DNA of 64,000 nt. Origin: Treponema parvum (GTDB lineage: Bacteria > Spirochaetota > Spirochaetia > Treponematales > Treponemataceae). The stretch is taken from NCBI RefSeq assembly GCF_017893965.1, contig NZ_CP054142.1, positions 1,674,001-1,738,000 on the forward strand. The letters are read 5' to 3'. Position 1 is the stretch's first letter; each line of letters begins with the position of its first letter. This document shows positions 35,044 to 43,597 of the stretch, one piece after another. Both the position numbers and the translations under genes were made by a program. The notes beneath the pieces are model-generated. The model had not been told where the DNA came from and searched no databases. It saw only the letters and a program-made list of their open reading frames with translations.

Positions 35044-36622
35044 CGGAACGGGCGCAAAGCCTTACACGGCCGATATTCTCATAGATAACGATAAAATTTC
35101 TAAAATATCCGTATCAGGGTATGATCTTTTAAAAGCAAAGACTGTCATCGACGCTAAAGGAATGGCCGTTACGCCGGGCTTTATCGACATTCACCGTCAC
35201 TGCGACATAAAGCCGTTCAACGACAAAGAAAAACTATACGGCTCGGTAATGCTTTCACAAGGAATTACTACGACAGTAGTCGGTAACTGCGGAATTTCAA
35301 TGACGCCCGTATCCTTTGACGAAAAAACGGCGCAAGAAACCTATGACTTTGATTCGCCCGTACTGGGCCCGGCCTTCCCCGATATAAAAACGTATCGCGA
35401 TTATATGACGGCCTTGGAAAACATCGAATTGCCGCTTAATTTTATGGCGATGATAGGAACCGGCAACGTAAAAATAGCTGTAAAAGGTTTTTCAAACAGC
35501 CCTTATACAAAAGAAGAAATGAAAAAGGCTCAAGACCTGATCGAAGACGCTTTGAAGGAAGGCGCTCCGGCTATTTCTTCGGGAATAATGTACATGCCGG
35601 AATGCTACAGCACTAAAGAAGAATTCGTCGAGCTGCTTATGCCGCTCGGTAAACGTAACGGGCTTTTTACGAGCCACATACGAGGAGAGGGCGACAGCAT
35701 GGTAGACAGCGTCAAAGAGGTTATCGAAATAACCGGTAAAGCTGGCTGCGCCCTGGAAATATCGCATTTCAAATCATGCGGAATGAAAAATTGGAAAAAA
35801 GAAATTCACCGCGCCATAGCGCTTATAGAAGAAGCCAGAAAAAACGGCAGAGACGTTACGTGCGATTTTTACCCTTACGAAGGAGGTTCCACCGCGCTTA
35901 CTACCATGATTCCACCTGCGTTTATCGCTGGGAATATGAACGCCGCGCTTGAAAGGCTCGGGACGGAAGAAGGGGTAGAGGCTTTCAGAAAGGCGGCGTC
36001 GATAGAATATTCCGACTGGGACAATTTTTGTATAACGCTCGGCTGGGACCGCATTATAATTTCCGGTATAGTAAACGAATACAATAAAAAATTTCTGGGA
36101 CTCGATGTCGTAACGGCGGCAAAAAAATTCGGCTATAAGGACGCCTACTCCCTTGCGGCTTATCTTTTATCCGATGAAAAAGGCAAAACCGCTATCATCA
36201 ATATGAGCATGTGTCAGGACGATATAGACACTGTGGCAAAACTTCCTTATTCAATCGTAATTTCGGACTCAATCTATGCGCAAACGGACACGCCGCATCC
36301 CCGCATGTACGGCGCTTTTCCGAAAATCATCCGGGAATATGTAAATGAAAGGCGTCTTTTTACGCTTGAAGAAGGAATAAAAAAGATGACCGGCTTACCC
36401 GCAGAGCGGATGAATATCAAAAACCGGGGATATTTAAAAGAAGGTTATTATGCGGACATAAACATCTTCGATCCCAAGAGGTTCAAGGACAATGCGACGT
36501 TCCAAAACCCCACCCGCATGCCTTCCGGGCTTTCGTATTGTATAGTAAACGGAAAGATAGCGCTAAAAGACGATAAGATCATCATAAAAAATGCCGGAAG
36601 ACTCATACGGAACAAGCGATAA
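35006..36622 (+). CDS. N-acyl-D-amino-acid deacylase (D-aminoacylase family amidohydrolase)
   Basis: 538 residues. Metal-binding HRH in GFIDIHRHCDIKPF (H63, H65), the family Cys in VVGNCGISMTP, SHIRGEGDSMVDSV, EISHFKSCG, and the C-terminal DTPHPRMYGAFPKIIREYV and GYYADINIFDP. These features characterise D-aminoacylases, which remove acyl groups from N-acyl-D-amino acids. With the symporter, RidA and the YheO-like regulator it outlines a small catabolic unit. Substrate side chain unknown. Confidence 0.92.
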   Translation: MNDLLIKNALVVDGTGAKPYTADILIDNDKISKISVSGYDLLKAKTVIDAKGMAVTPGFIDIHRHCDIKPFNDKEKLYGSVMLSQGITTTVVGNCGISMTPVSFDEKTAQETYDFDSPVLGPAFPDIKTYRDYMTALENIELPLNFMAMIGTGNVKIAVKGFSNSPYTKEEMKKAQDLIEDALKEGAPAISSGIMYMPECYSTKEEFVELLMPLGKRNGLFTSHIRGEGDSMVDSVKEVIEITGKAGCALEISHFKSCGMKNWKKEIHRAIALIEEARKNGRDVTCDFYPYEGGSTALTTMIPPAFIAGNMNAALERLGTEEGVEAFRKAASIEYSDWDNFCITLGWDRIIISGIVNEYNKKFLGLDVVTAAKKFGYKDAYSLAAYLLSDEKGKTAIINMSMCQDDIDTVAKLPYSIVISDSIYAQTDTPHPRMYGAFPKIIREYVNERRLFTLEEGIKKMTGLPAERMNIKNRGYLKEGYYADINIFDPKRFKDNATFQNPTRMPSGLSYCIVNGKIALKDDKIIIKNAGRLIRNKR

Positions 36623-36649
36623 TCCGTGTTTGCAAGATTGCCGGCGCCG

Positions 36650-36688
36650 GCGCACTCGCTTCTTATCGGCGCAAGCCGCAGAGTGCGC
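36650..36688. other. Strong nested hairpin in intergenic DNA
   Basis: GCGCACTC (36650-36657) pairs with GAGTGCGC (36681-36688) around an inner CGGC-GCAA-GCCG. No T-tract follows, so it is not a standard terminator. It may stabilise the end of the D-aminoacylase transcript. Confidence 0.4.
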
Positions 36689-36776
36689 ACGCACGCCTCG
36701 CGGTCATCCTGCACATATGCCGGTGCGTTTTAACATTATATCTTACCTTGTGTTTCATAAAGATCACGGGTATGAT

Positions 36777-37898
36777 ATGCGTATGATCGTCGCGGAGATA
36801 GGGACTTCTCACAAGGGGTCAAAACAAAGATGCGAGCAACTCATAAGAGCCGCCGTCCAAAGCGGAGCCGACGCGGTAAAACTGCAGTGGGTTTATGCTG
36901 ATGAAATCCTGCATCCGAATACGGGTTTCGTAGACCTTCCCGGAGGGAAGATACGGCTTTACGACCGTTTTAAACAGCTCGAAGTTCCACCATCTTTTTA
37001 TAAGGATGCAAAAGACTTCGCACATTCTCTCGGCATAAAATTCGTATGTTCGCCTTTCGGGCTGAAAAGTCTTGAAGAACTTTTAGAAATTGCGCCCGAC
37101 GCGGTAAAAATCGCTTCTCCCGAAGTAAATCATTTTCCCATGCTCAAGGCCCTCGCGGCATTCCGTAATCGACAAAAGCTCGAAGGATGCTCCCCGATTC
37201 AAGTGATTCTTTCAAGCGGAGTTTCAAAAATAGCCGACATAGAAAAAGCCATCTGCATCCTCGGCGCTGAAAACCTTACTCTTCTGCACTGCATAACAAG
37301 CTACCCTGCCCCGGAATCGGAATACAACGTAAAAGTTCTTTCGTCTTTGCGGCGCATTTTCGGAGTGCCCACAGGGATAAGCGACCACAGCCTTGACCCC
37401 ATTTTGGTTCCGTCGTTGGCGGCTGCTATGGGCGGAGTGATGACTGAAAAACACATAACCTTAAGCAAAAAAGACGACGGCCTTGACGATCCAGTAGCGT
37501 TGGAAAGCGAACAATTTGCGCTCATGGTACACGCAGTGCATCAAAGTCAGGCGGCGGTAAACAGATACGGAATGGAAATAGCGCGGCAAAAAATAATAAG
37601 CCAACTTTCCGAACAATATAACGCAAAGATGATCGCCGAAATAGTCGGCAACGGAATAAAACGTCTGGCTCCGGCGGAAGAAAAAAATTACGGCAGGACG
37701 AACCGATCCCTGCACTTTATGGATTCAATGAAAAAAGGCAGCCGTATATCGCAAAAAGACATAGGCGTTTTGAGAACGGAAAAAGTGCTTAGCCCGGGGA
37801 TAAGCCCGGAATTTTTGGATACAGTTATAGGCGCAAGACTTTCAAAAGACGTCAGCGCGGGAAGCGGAGTTCAGTGGGAAGATCTTCTTACGCGATAG
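36777..37898 (+). CDS. neuB: NeuB-family nonulosonate synthase (sialate/pseudaminate/legionaminate type)
   Basis: 373 residues from ATG 36777; the upstream extension is Arg/Cys-rich and non-homologous. NeuB TIM-barrel motifs: IVAEIGTSHKGS, ADAVKLQWVYADEIL, FVCSPFGLKSLEELLE, VKIASPEVNHFPML, LLHCITSYPAPESEYN, GISDHSLDPILVPSLAAAMGG, EKHITLSKK. A C-terminal SAF domain runs from about residue 315. It condenses phosphoenolpyruvate with a hexosamine to make a nine-carbon acid. No neuA/neuC lies nearby; a DUF115/Maf-like gene is 5.7 kb downstream. Confidence 0.9.
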   Translation: MRMIVAEIGTSHKGSKQRCEQLIRAAVQSGADAVKLQWVYADEILHPNTGFVDLPGGKIRLYDRFKQLEVPPSFYKDAKDFAHSLGIKFVCSPFGLKSLEELLEIAPDAVKIASPEVNHFPMLKALAAFRNRQKLEGCSPIQVILSSGVSKIADIEKAICILGAENLTLLHCITSYPAPESEYNVKVLSSLRRIFGVPTGISDHSLDPILVPSLAAAMGGVMTEKHITLSKKDDGLDDPVALESEQFALMVHAVHQSQAAVNRYGMEIARQKIISQLSEQYNAKMIAEIVGNGIKRLAPAEEKNYGRTNRSLHFMDSMKKGSRISQKDIGVLRTEKVLSPGISPEFLDTVIGARLSKDVSAGSGVQWEDLLTR

Positions 37899-37943
37899 GC
37901 TCGATATTCGACCGAATTGTTTTTTTATTGCGTTTAAGCTAGT

Positions 37944-39266
37944 ATGAGATCTATGGAAAATTTAATTCAACCGCGGATCTTAAAAGGCTTCCGCGATTTT
38001 CTTCCCGCTTCCGAAATTCAAAGGGCTTCTCTGATAGAAAAGATCACGGAAGTTTACAGATCTTACGGCTTTGTTCCCATAGACACACCCGTTCTGGAAT
38101 ACACCGAAATACTTTTACGAAAAAGCAACGGAGAAACGGAAAAACAAGTTTTTCGCTTTGAAGACAACGGCGGACGCGACGTCGCTATGCGCTTCGATCT
38201 AACAGTCCCGTTCGCTCGCTTTGTGGCGGAACACAGGGCGGAGCTTTACTTTCCATTTAAACGCTATCACATAGCAAAGGTCTGGCGCGGTGAAAAACCT
38301 CAAGCAGGGCGTTACAGAGAATTCGTGCAATGCGATATAGATACCGTAGGTTCGGACAGCGCGGCTTCAGATTTTGAAATCCTTTCGGTAATGAAAGCGG
38401 CCTTTGAAAAAATCGGAGTACCCGAAATCGTTATAAAAATAAATCACAGAGGAATATTCAACCGCTTCCTTGCTAAAATAGGCGCCGTAGACAGGAGCGA
38501 AGATATTCTTCGCACAGTAGATAAACTTTCAAAGGTGGGGAAGGATCAGGTAAAAAAAGAGATTGAAGAGATAACTTTATCAAAAGAAAAAACGGAACTG
38601 ATACTCAATTACGTTTCTTTTTCTTCGGATTTCCAAAATACGCTCGCCTTTATTGAAGACCTTGCCGGAGGTCCTGCAGAAGACACAAAAAGACTTCGCG
38701 ACATTTATTTAATGATGAAGGCGGAAGGTATCGAAGGAACTTTTGCACTTGACACGTCTATAACGCGCGGGCTTGATTATTATACGGGCATAGTCTATGA
38801 AACGTTTTTGACCGATCTGCCGCAGATAGGTTCGGTATGTTCGGGCGGCCGCTACGATAATCTTGCAAGCCTTTATATGAAAGAAAGAGTACCCGGAGTA
38901 GGAGCTTCGATAGGACTTGACCGTCTTATAGCGGGGCTTGAACAATTGGGCCTTACAGACACAAGAAAAAGTTATGTCGACGCGGAAATTTACTGCCTCA
39001 ATGCAGCTCTTGCAATCGAATACCAAAAAACTGCAACATTTTTCAGAAGCAAGGGAATAAACGTTGAAGTTTTTCCCGATGAAAAGAAAATGGGGCAACA
39101 ATACGCGCTTACACAGGCAAAAGACATTCCGTGGGGTATTCTCATAAATGACAAGGATGCAAAATCCGGCACAATGACGCTCAAAGACCTTTCGACGCGC
39201 GAACAGTTTGAAAATCTTACAGCAGAAGAGGCCGCAGAAAAAATCCTTTCTGCAAAACACCGTTAA
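37944..39266 (+). CDS. hisS: Histidyl-tRNA synthetase
   Basis: 440 residues. Class II synthetase: motif 1 region FVPIDTPVLEY, motif 2 KVWRGEKPQAGRYREFVQCDID, His-specific LDYYTGIVYE and motif 3 PGVGASIGLDRLI. The C-terminal anticodon domain runs from about 335. Start could be 37944 or the ATG three codons on; neither has a strong ribosome site. It follows neuB by 45 bases and probably shares its transcript. Confidence 0.95.
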   Translation: MRSMENLIQPRILKGFRDFLPASEIQRASLIEKITEVYRSYGFVPIDTPVLEYTEILLRKSNGETEKQVFRFEDNGGRDVAMRFDLTVPFARFVAEHRAELYFPFKRYHIAKVWRGEKPQAGRYREFVQCDIDTVGSDSAASDFEILSVMKAAFEKIGVPEIVIKINHRGIFNRFLAKIGAVDRSEDILRTVDKLSKVGKDQVKKEIEEITLSKEKTELILNYVSFSSDFQNTLAFIEDLAGGPAEDTKRLRDIYLMMKAEGIEGTFALDTSITRGLDYYTGIVYETFLTDLPQIGSVCSGGRYDNLASLYMKERVPGVGASIGLDRLIAGLEQLGLTDTRKSYVDAEIYCLNAALAIEYQKTATFFRSKGINVEVFPDEKKMGQQYALTQAKDIPWGILINDKDAKSGTMTLKDLSTREQFENLTAEEAAEKILSAKHR

Positions 39267-39356
39267 AGCCCGAAAAGCTCCGGAAATCCGTCTGTGTATG
39301 GTTTGACCGTATATAAGCCGCATGTCCTGAGCGACGGCGGCAAAGACCGGGGAACG

Positions 39357-39390
39357 CGTTAGCGTTGACGGCTTACCGCCAATGCTAGCG
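39357..39390. terminator. Hairpin between convergent hisS and M23-like genes
   Basis: About 15 bp with two G-U pairs and one mismatch: CGTTAGCGTTGACGG / CCGCCAATGCTAGCG, loop CTTA. Placed where two converging genes end, so it may act in both directions, though no clear T-tract follows. Confidence 0.45.
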
Positions 39391-39403
39391 TTAGAGAAAC
39401 CCC

Positions 39404-40315
39404 TTATTTTACAAAGAGCACATAATCCGCAGTTTTTTCATTGCCGTGAATATCGGCTACGCTTACGGTTAAAATATTTCTGCCGGAAGACAGCGTCAAC
39501 ACGGACAAAAGCTGTCGGTCATCATCGGGATATATTTCTTCCGAAGAATAAGGCCTGTTTCCTAAAACACAAAGACGCATATCGTCCTGTTTAAGAAGAT
39601 CGTAAGAAATTTTTTCGACTACGGCGCCGTTTATAGAAACGCTCGTTTTGTAGGGAATAGTAGTTTTTTGCTTTGTCCGGTAAAAAGAATACTGTCCCGC
39701 AGGAATAGCCATCTGGCTTCTTATTGCAAAGCTGTTTCCGCTTTTATTTACGGCGCTTATATTGCCGACAAAAAGTTCAAGCTCCTTTCCGATGTGCGGC
39801 ATCAAAAGCCGGGGGTTGACGGCGGCGTTCTGTTCAAGGTCTATGACTTGAAATTCCAAGCAGGATTTTCCTTGCTGCCAGCCTGAATTTCCGCTTGTGC
39901 CGAGCGGCATGCCGGCAGAAGCTTCAGTTACATTTCCCGGATCGATAGCAAATTCTTCGCCGTCAAGGTTGCCGTAAACTGTCATCAACTTATCGTCGTG
40001 ATTTATTATGACGGCGTTTCCTAAAGCGGAATCGAACCACCCCATGTCGCCGTCGTGTTCCAAAATCACAACGACAATTTTGCCGTCGCCTGAAGCCTTT
40101 ACCTGTGAATATTCGGAAAATATCAGCGAGGGACTGACGGCGCTTCCTCTACGCTGCCCGAAACACGAATAAAACGAATCGGATAAAACGGCGGCCTGCG
40201 GCCAGTCAAAAGCGTAGGAAATCAAAATCGAAGACATAAGAAAAATAAAAGCAAAGGCCGCCGGCATCTTTGTTAAAAATTTTAATCTTTTAAAACATGC
40301 TTTTAAATATTTCAT
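39404..40315 (-). CDS. M23/LytM-like envelope protein, apparently catalytically dead
   Basis: 303 residues. N-terminal signal anchor (MPAAFAFIFLMSSILISYAFDWP), then a LytM-like core (KASGDGKIVVVI, GNAVIINHDDKLMTVYGNLDG, SGNSGWQQGKSCLEFQVID). The His residues of the usual YxHL and HxHFE zinc motifs are replaced (YGNL, LEFQV), so peptidase activity is unlikely. The C-terminal ~100 residues form an Ig-like strand-rich tail (NILTVSVADIHGNEKTADYVLFVK). It may bind peptidoglycan or regulate an amidase. Confidence 0.7.
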   Translation of the reverse strand: MKYLKACFKRLKFLTKMPAAFAFIFLMSSILISYAFDWPQAAVLSDSFYSCFGQRRGSAVSPSLIFSEYSQVKASGDGKIVVVILEHDGDMGWFDSALGNAVIINHDDKLMTVYGNLDGEEFAIDPGNVTEASAGMPLGTSGNSGWQQGKSCLEFQVIDLEQNAAVNPRLLMPHIGKELELFVGNISAVNKSGNSFAIRSQMAIPAGQYSFYRTKQKTTIPYKTSVSINGAVVEKISYDLLKQDDMRLCVLGNRPYSSEEIYPDDDRQLLSVLTLSSGRNILTVSVADIHGNEKTADYVLFVK

Positions 40316-40328
40316 AATGCTGTCCTTT

Positions 40329-40395
40329 AAAATGCGGCATTGCAGAAAATATCAATTTTCGAAAATGCCGCATTCGTGCGCTCTTTGCGCACAGA
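40329..40395. repeat. Dispersed two-hairpin element, family C copy 2
   Basis: Perfect 11-bp stem AATGCGGCATT (40331-40341) / AATGCCGCATT (40364-40374) around AAAAT/ATTTT, followed by GTGCGC-TCTTT-GCGCAC (40376-40392). Same layout as 3598-3664 with different but still complementary bases. It lies between two minus-strand envelope genes. Confidence 0.75.
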
Positions 40396-40470
40396 TAATA
40401 TATACGGCGAAAAGCGGCTGTTTTCGCTTAAACGCGCTCTTACTGCACAGCGAACATAAAAACCGCCGCG

Positions 40471-41541
40471 CTATTCCCTTGCAAGTCTGATCTTGGAAAT
40501 TTTCAAATCCTTTCCTATGAATAAGTTGTTCTTTCTAGTTTGAATGAACGAAAAATCGGCCTCAAAAGAAAATTTTCCGGTAAGACTTTTAAAATTTTCA
40601 ACCGTATAAACCGTCCATAAGCGTTTATCTTTAGTGAGTACAAAAAATGTTCCGGGTACATCGGTTTCTTTTATGGCGGAAATCCAACCGTCCATTTTAA
40701 TTTCGCCGGCCTTTGAATCCTCGCAGTTTACTATTCCCAAGCCTTCGGAGGACGCGTAATAAAGCCACTTTCCGTCCTTACTGAATCGGACTAAGGACTG
40801 AACGTTTCTGTCCTTTTTCATATATTTAAAAAAAGTGATCACCGCATGTTTTTTTTCCGTGCGAACCAAAACTATCCTCTGTTTTTCAAGCCCTGAAAGA
40901 CAGGCGAAGAGCTTGCCGTCGTAAGAAATATCGGCGCCGAGAATTACCGGATACTTGCTCCCTCCGGGAACAAATTCCTGCATAAGAGTTCCGTCGGAAT
41001 AAAACGTCATAATCTTACCGTCCGCAAATCCAGCAACACAGCCGCCTTTGGACGATGAAAAAGCCGTAACGGGTACGAATCCTTCGTACGTCCACAGCTT
41101 TTGCCCGTCTGCTCCGTATTGACTGAACGATGCTCCTCCCGGCAAAAAAAGATATAAGCGGTCTTCGTCGATAAAAGGAAATCCGCTCGCCTCTATTACG
41201 CCTCTAGAAATTCCGTCCGGCGAATAAAATTGAATTGAAGTGTCGCTCAAGCCGTACGGCGCATAATAATATTCCGAAACGGCGGCTTTTACGGGGAATG
41301 TCTTCGACACGGTTATCTTTCCGTCTTCCGTAAAATATCCGACGGTCTGCCCTATTTTAAATGGAATAAGACCGTCGTCTTTTTCAGTCGTTTCCGAAGC
41401 GGCGGAACTTTGCACCGCCGAAACCGTCCATTCGGGAATAAATTGCAATTCCTTAGAAAGCGGATATACGGCGGCAAAAACATATATAACGGAAAAAAGA
41501 ACTGCCGCTGCAAGAGGCAAAACCCCGACTTTAAATTTCAT
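40471..41541 (-). CDS. Membrane-anchored beta-propeller-like protein
   Basis: 356 residues. One N-terminal membrane segment (GVLPLAAAVLFSVIYVFAAVYPL), followed by repeated short beta units with DGK turns (FTEDGKITVSKTF, YSPDGISRGVIE, GADGQKLWTYEG, FADGKIMTFYSDGTLMQEF, FSKDGKWLYYASSEGLGIV). The pattern is like WD40/PQQ propellers. No catalytic motif. It precedes the M23-like gene on the same strand and may belong to the same envelope unit. Function unknown. Confidence 0.65.
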   Translation of the reverse strand: MKFKVGVLPLAAAVLFSVIYVFAAVYPLSKELQFIPEWTVSAVQSSAASETTEKDDGLIPFKIGQTVGYFTEDGKITVSKTFPVKAAVSEYYYAPYGLSDTSIQFYSPDGISRGVIEASGFPFIDEDRLYLFLPGGASFSQYGADGQKLWTYEGFVPVTAFSSSKGGCVAGFADGKIMTFYSDGTLMQEFVPGGSKYPVILGADISYDGKLFACLSGLEKQRIVLVRTEKKHAVITFFKYMKKDRNVQSLVRFSKDGKWLYYASSEGLGIVNCEDSKAGEIKMDGWISAIKETDVPGTFFVLTKDKRLWTVYTVENFKSLTGKFSFEADFSFIQTRKNNLFIGKDLKISKIRLARE

Positions 41542-41753
41542 ACGGTTTAATCGTATAGTAACAACAGATAAAGTGTCAACCGCCGCATATAAACCGCAGA
41601 TAGGCTGCCGCGCGGAGTCGTACTGAGTGCTGAGTTATCGTAAATCATAAGTCGAAATTTGAGGCACGAAAACGGCGGTACACGCTTGAAAAAACCGTTG
41701 CAAAGGAGGGTGTGTTGATATATGAAAAACGATCTTGAACACGATGTGGACGA

Positions 41754-41888
41754 GTGGCTCCGTTTGCCGCGACTTTCCGCTATCCGCAATATCCAGATAT
41801 CGATGAGGAACTTACGCAAAAAGCCCTTGCCGATATGGACACAGTTATAGACTGGTGTAAAGATCAAATAAAAAATAATGGAAATTGA
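41754..41888 (+). pseudogene. C-terminal remnant of a HEPN-like small protein
   Basis: A 44-codon frame reading FAATFRYPQYPDIDEELTQKALADMDTVIDWCKDQ to its stop resembles the C-terminus of HEPN-domain proteins of HEPN/MNT toxin-antitoxin pairs. Upstream, an AAAGGAGGG site and a plausible ATG (KNDLEHDVDEW) are in another frame, so the gene is broken. The rest of the 41542-42106 gap holds no gene; a TTCCGTT/AACGGAA hairpin lies at about 41951-41971. Confidence 0.4.
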
Positions 41889-42106
41889 GAGCTGTACATT
41901 GATACCACACTTGCCGGCGTTTTGAACATGCGGTGTTTTTACCCAAGATGTTCCGTTACGATAAAACGGAACGCAAGGCAGCGGGGACTGACACAGAGCC
42001 GCTCTGGCCGGATTGTTTCGCCGTATTACATTCGTGCTCTTCCCAAAACAAGGGCGCTATGATAAAATTATTCCACTTTCCAAAATTAATACTATAGGGA
42101 AATTTT

Positions 42107-43585
42107 ATGAAAAGACACTTTTATACGATCGGTTCCGTCATTGTGCTGCTTTTTGCCGCATTCATTTTTGTGATCCTTCCGGCTATGGTCGGAGAAACGG
42201 CAAGAAAAAAGCTTCCGCCCTTCGGCTCATACGACGGAAAAAATATTCTATACGAGCAGGGAACGCCTTTTGCAAAGGCCGTAAGCAATTATGCCGAAAT
42301 GCTGAAGATGCAGGGGCAGGAAATCAACGAAAACGCTTATTTTTACATTTTTAACTATGCTTTTAACTCTACGGTGACTAAGATGGCATACGATTCCGCC
42401 GTCGAAAAAAGCGGATGGCGCGTTCCAGAAACGGCAATAAGCCGCAATATGCTGCAGTATTTTTACGATGAAACGGGCAAATATTCATCAAAACTTTTCA
42501 GACAGGCCGATGAAAACAGAAAGCGTGAAATCTACGCAAATGTAAAGGAATCTTTAATTTCACAGCGTTATTATGACGACGCGTTCGGTTCAGAAGAAAC
42601 CGTCGGTAAAACGGCCTTGTTCGGATTAAAATCGTCGTCAAAGGAAATTCCGTTTATCCGCAGCATGGGAGAAAAAATGCGCTCGTTCGACGCCGCCTTG
42701 TTTAACACGGATAATTATCCCGACGAAATGTCATCTTCGTACGGTAAAGAACACAGCGACCTGTTTGTAACCTACGACCTTTCCGTGATCACTGTAAGCG
42801 ACGAATCTACCGCAAAAACGGTTCTTAACAGACTTAACAGCAACGAGATAATTTTTACGGATGCGGTGACCGAATATTCGTCAAAAAATTACAGCGGCGA
42901 CGACGGAAAACTAAGAGACAAATACAGTTATCAAATCAAGAACGTCATATCGAAAGACGAAGATTTTAAAGCCGTCTGCGCCCTTGAAACGGGAAAAACA
43001 AGCGCAATCGTAAAGACCGGTACCGGATATTCTATTTTTAAAGCGGATTCTGACGCGGTTCAGCCGGATTTTACAAAATCCGAAACAATAAACGACGTGC
43101 ACAAGTATCTGAACGCCTATGAAAAAGGCATAGTAGAAGACTATTTTACCGAAATTGCAAAAAACTTTGCTTCCGACGCGGTACAAAACGGATTCGACAA
43201 AGCCTGCAAGACATTCGACACTAAAAAAATAGAGATTCCCGCGATCGCTCTCAATTACGGCAATCTCGCTATACTCGGTACACTGCCTTTGAGATCGGCA
43301 CAGGAATTTGCAGACGCGCCGAACGATGAGAATTTTCTAAAAGAAATATTTTCCCTTAAGCAAAATGAAATTTCAAACCCGCTCGTGTTAGGCAAAAATG
43401 TAGTTGTTCTTCAGATGAAAGAAGAAGTTGACGGCGGAACGGACGAAGCAACCGCTTCTCAGACATTTCCGGCGGAAATAGCCGGGTTTGACCGCGAAGC
43501 GGCGCAGGCGGCATTGTTTAACAGTCCTAAAGTCGTAAACAACGTTATGTCCGTCTTTTTCAACAATTTTATGAATAAAAACTGA
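42107..43585 (+). CDS. Membrane-anchored SurA/PpiD-like peptidyl-prolyl isomerase/chaperone
   Basis: 492 residues. N-terminal membrane anchor (IGSVIVLLFAAFIFVILPAMV), a SurA-N-like helical region (NENAYFYIFNYAFNSTVTKMAYDSAVEKSGWRVPETAISRNML), and a parvulin-like segment (DLSVITVSDESTAKTVLNRLNSNEIIFTDAVTEYSSKNYSGDDGKLRDKYSYQI). A second degenerate parvulin-like region lies near the C-terminus. AGGGA precedes the ATG. It probably folds periplasmic or outer-membrane proteins. It is followed after 12 bases by the DUF115 gene. Confidence 0.75.
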   Translation: MKRHFYTIGSVIVLLFAAFIFVILPAMVGETARKKLPPFGSYDGKNILYEQGTPFAKAVSNYAEMLKMQGQEINENAYFYIFNYAFNSTVTKMAYDSAVEKSGWRVPETAISRNMLQYFYDETGKYSSKLFRQADENRKREIYANVKESLISQRYYDDAFGSEETVGKTALFGLKSSSKEIPFIRSMGEKMRSFDAALFNTDNYPDEMSSSYGKEHSDLFVTYDLSVITVSDESTAKTVLNRLNSNEIIFTDAVTEYSSKNYSGDDGKLRDKYSYQIKNVISKDEDFKAVCALETGKTSAIVKTGTGYSIFKADSDAVQPDFTKSETINDVHKYLNAYEKGIVEDYFTEIAKNFASDAVQNGFDKACKTFDTKKIEIPAIALNYGNLAILGTLPLRSAQEFADAPNDENFLKEIFSLKQNEISNPLVLGKNVVVLQMKEEVDGGTDEATASQTFPAEIAGFDREAAQAALFNSPKVVNNVMSVFFNNFMNKN

Positions 43586-43597
43586 AAGGCGGCAACT

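Noticed and set aside
36591-36776. Upstream in-frame extension of neuB
   Set aside because: Arg/Cys-rich sequence containing an intergenic hairpin; NeuB homology begins at MRMIVAEIG.
42089-42101. TAATACTATAGGG resembling a phage T7 promoter
   Set aside because: It lacks the CGACTCAC core of the T7 promoter; it reads as an ordinary -10 region plus AGGGA ribosome site for the gene at 42107.
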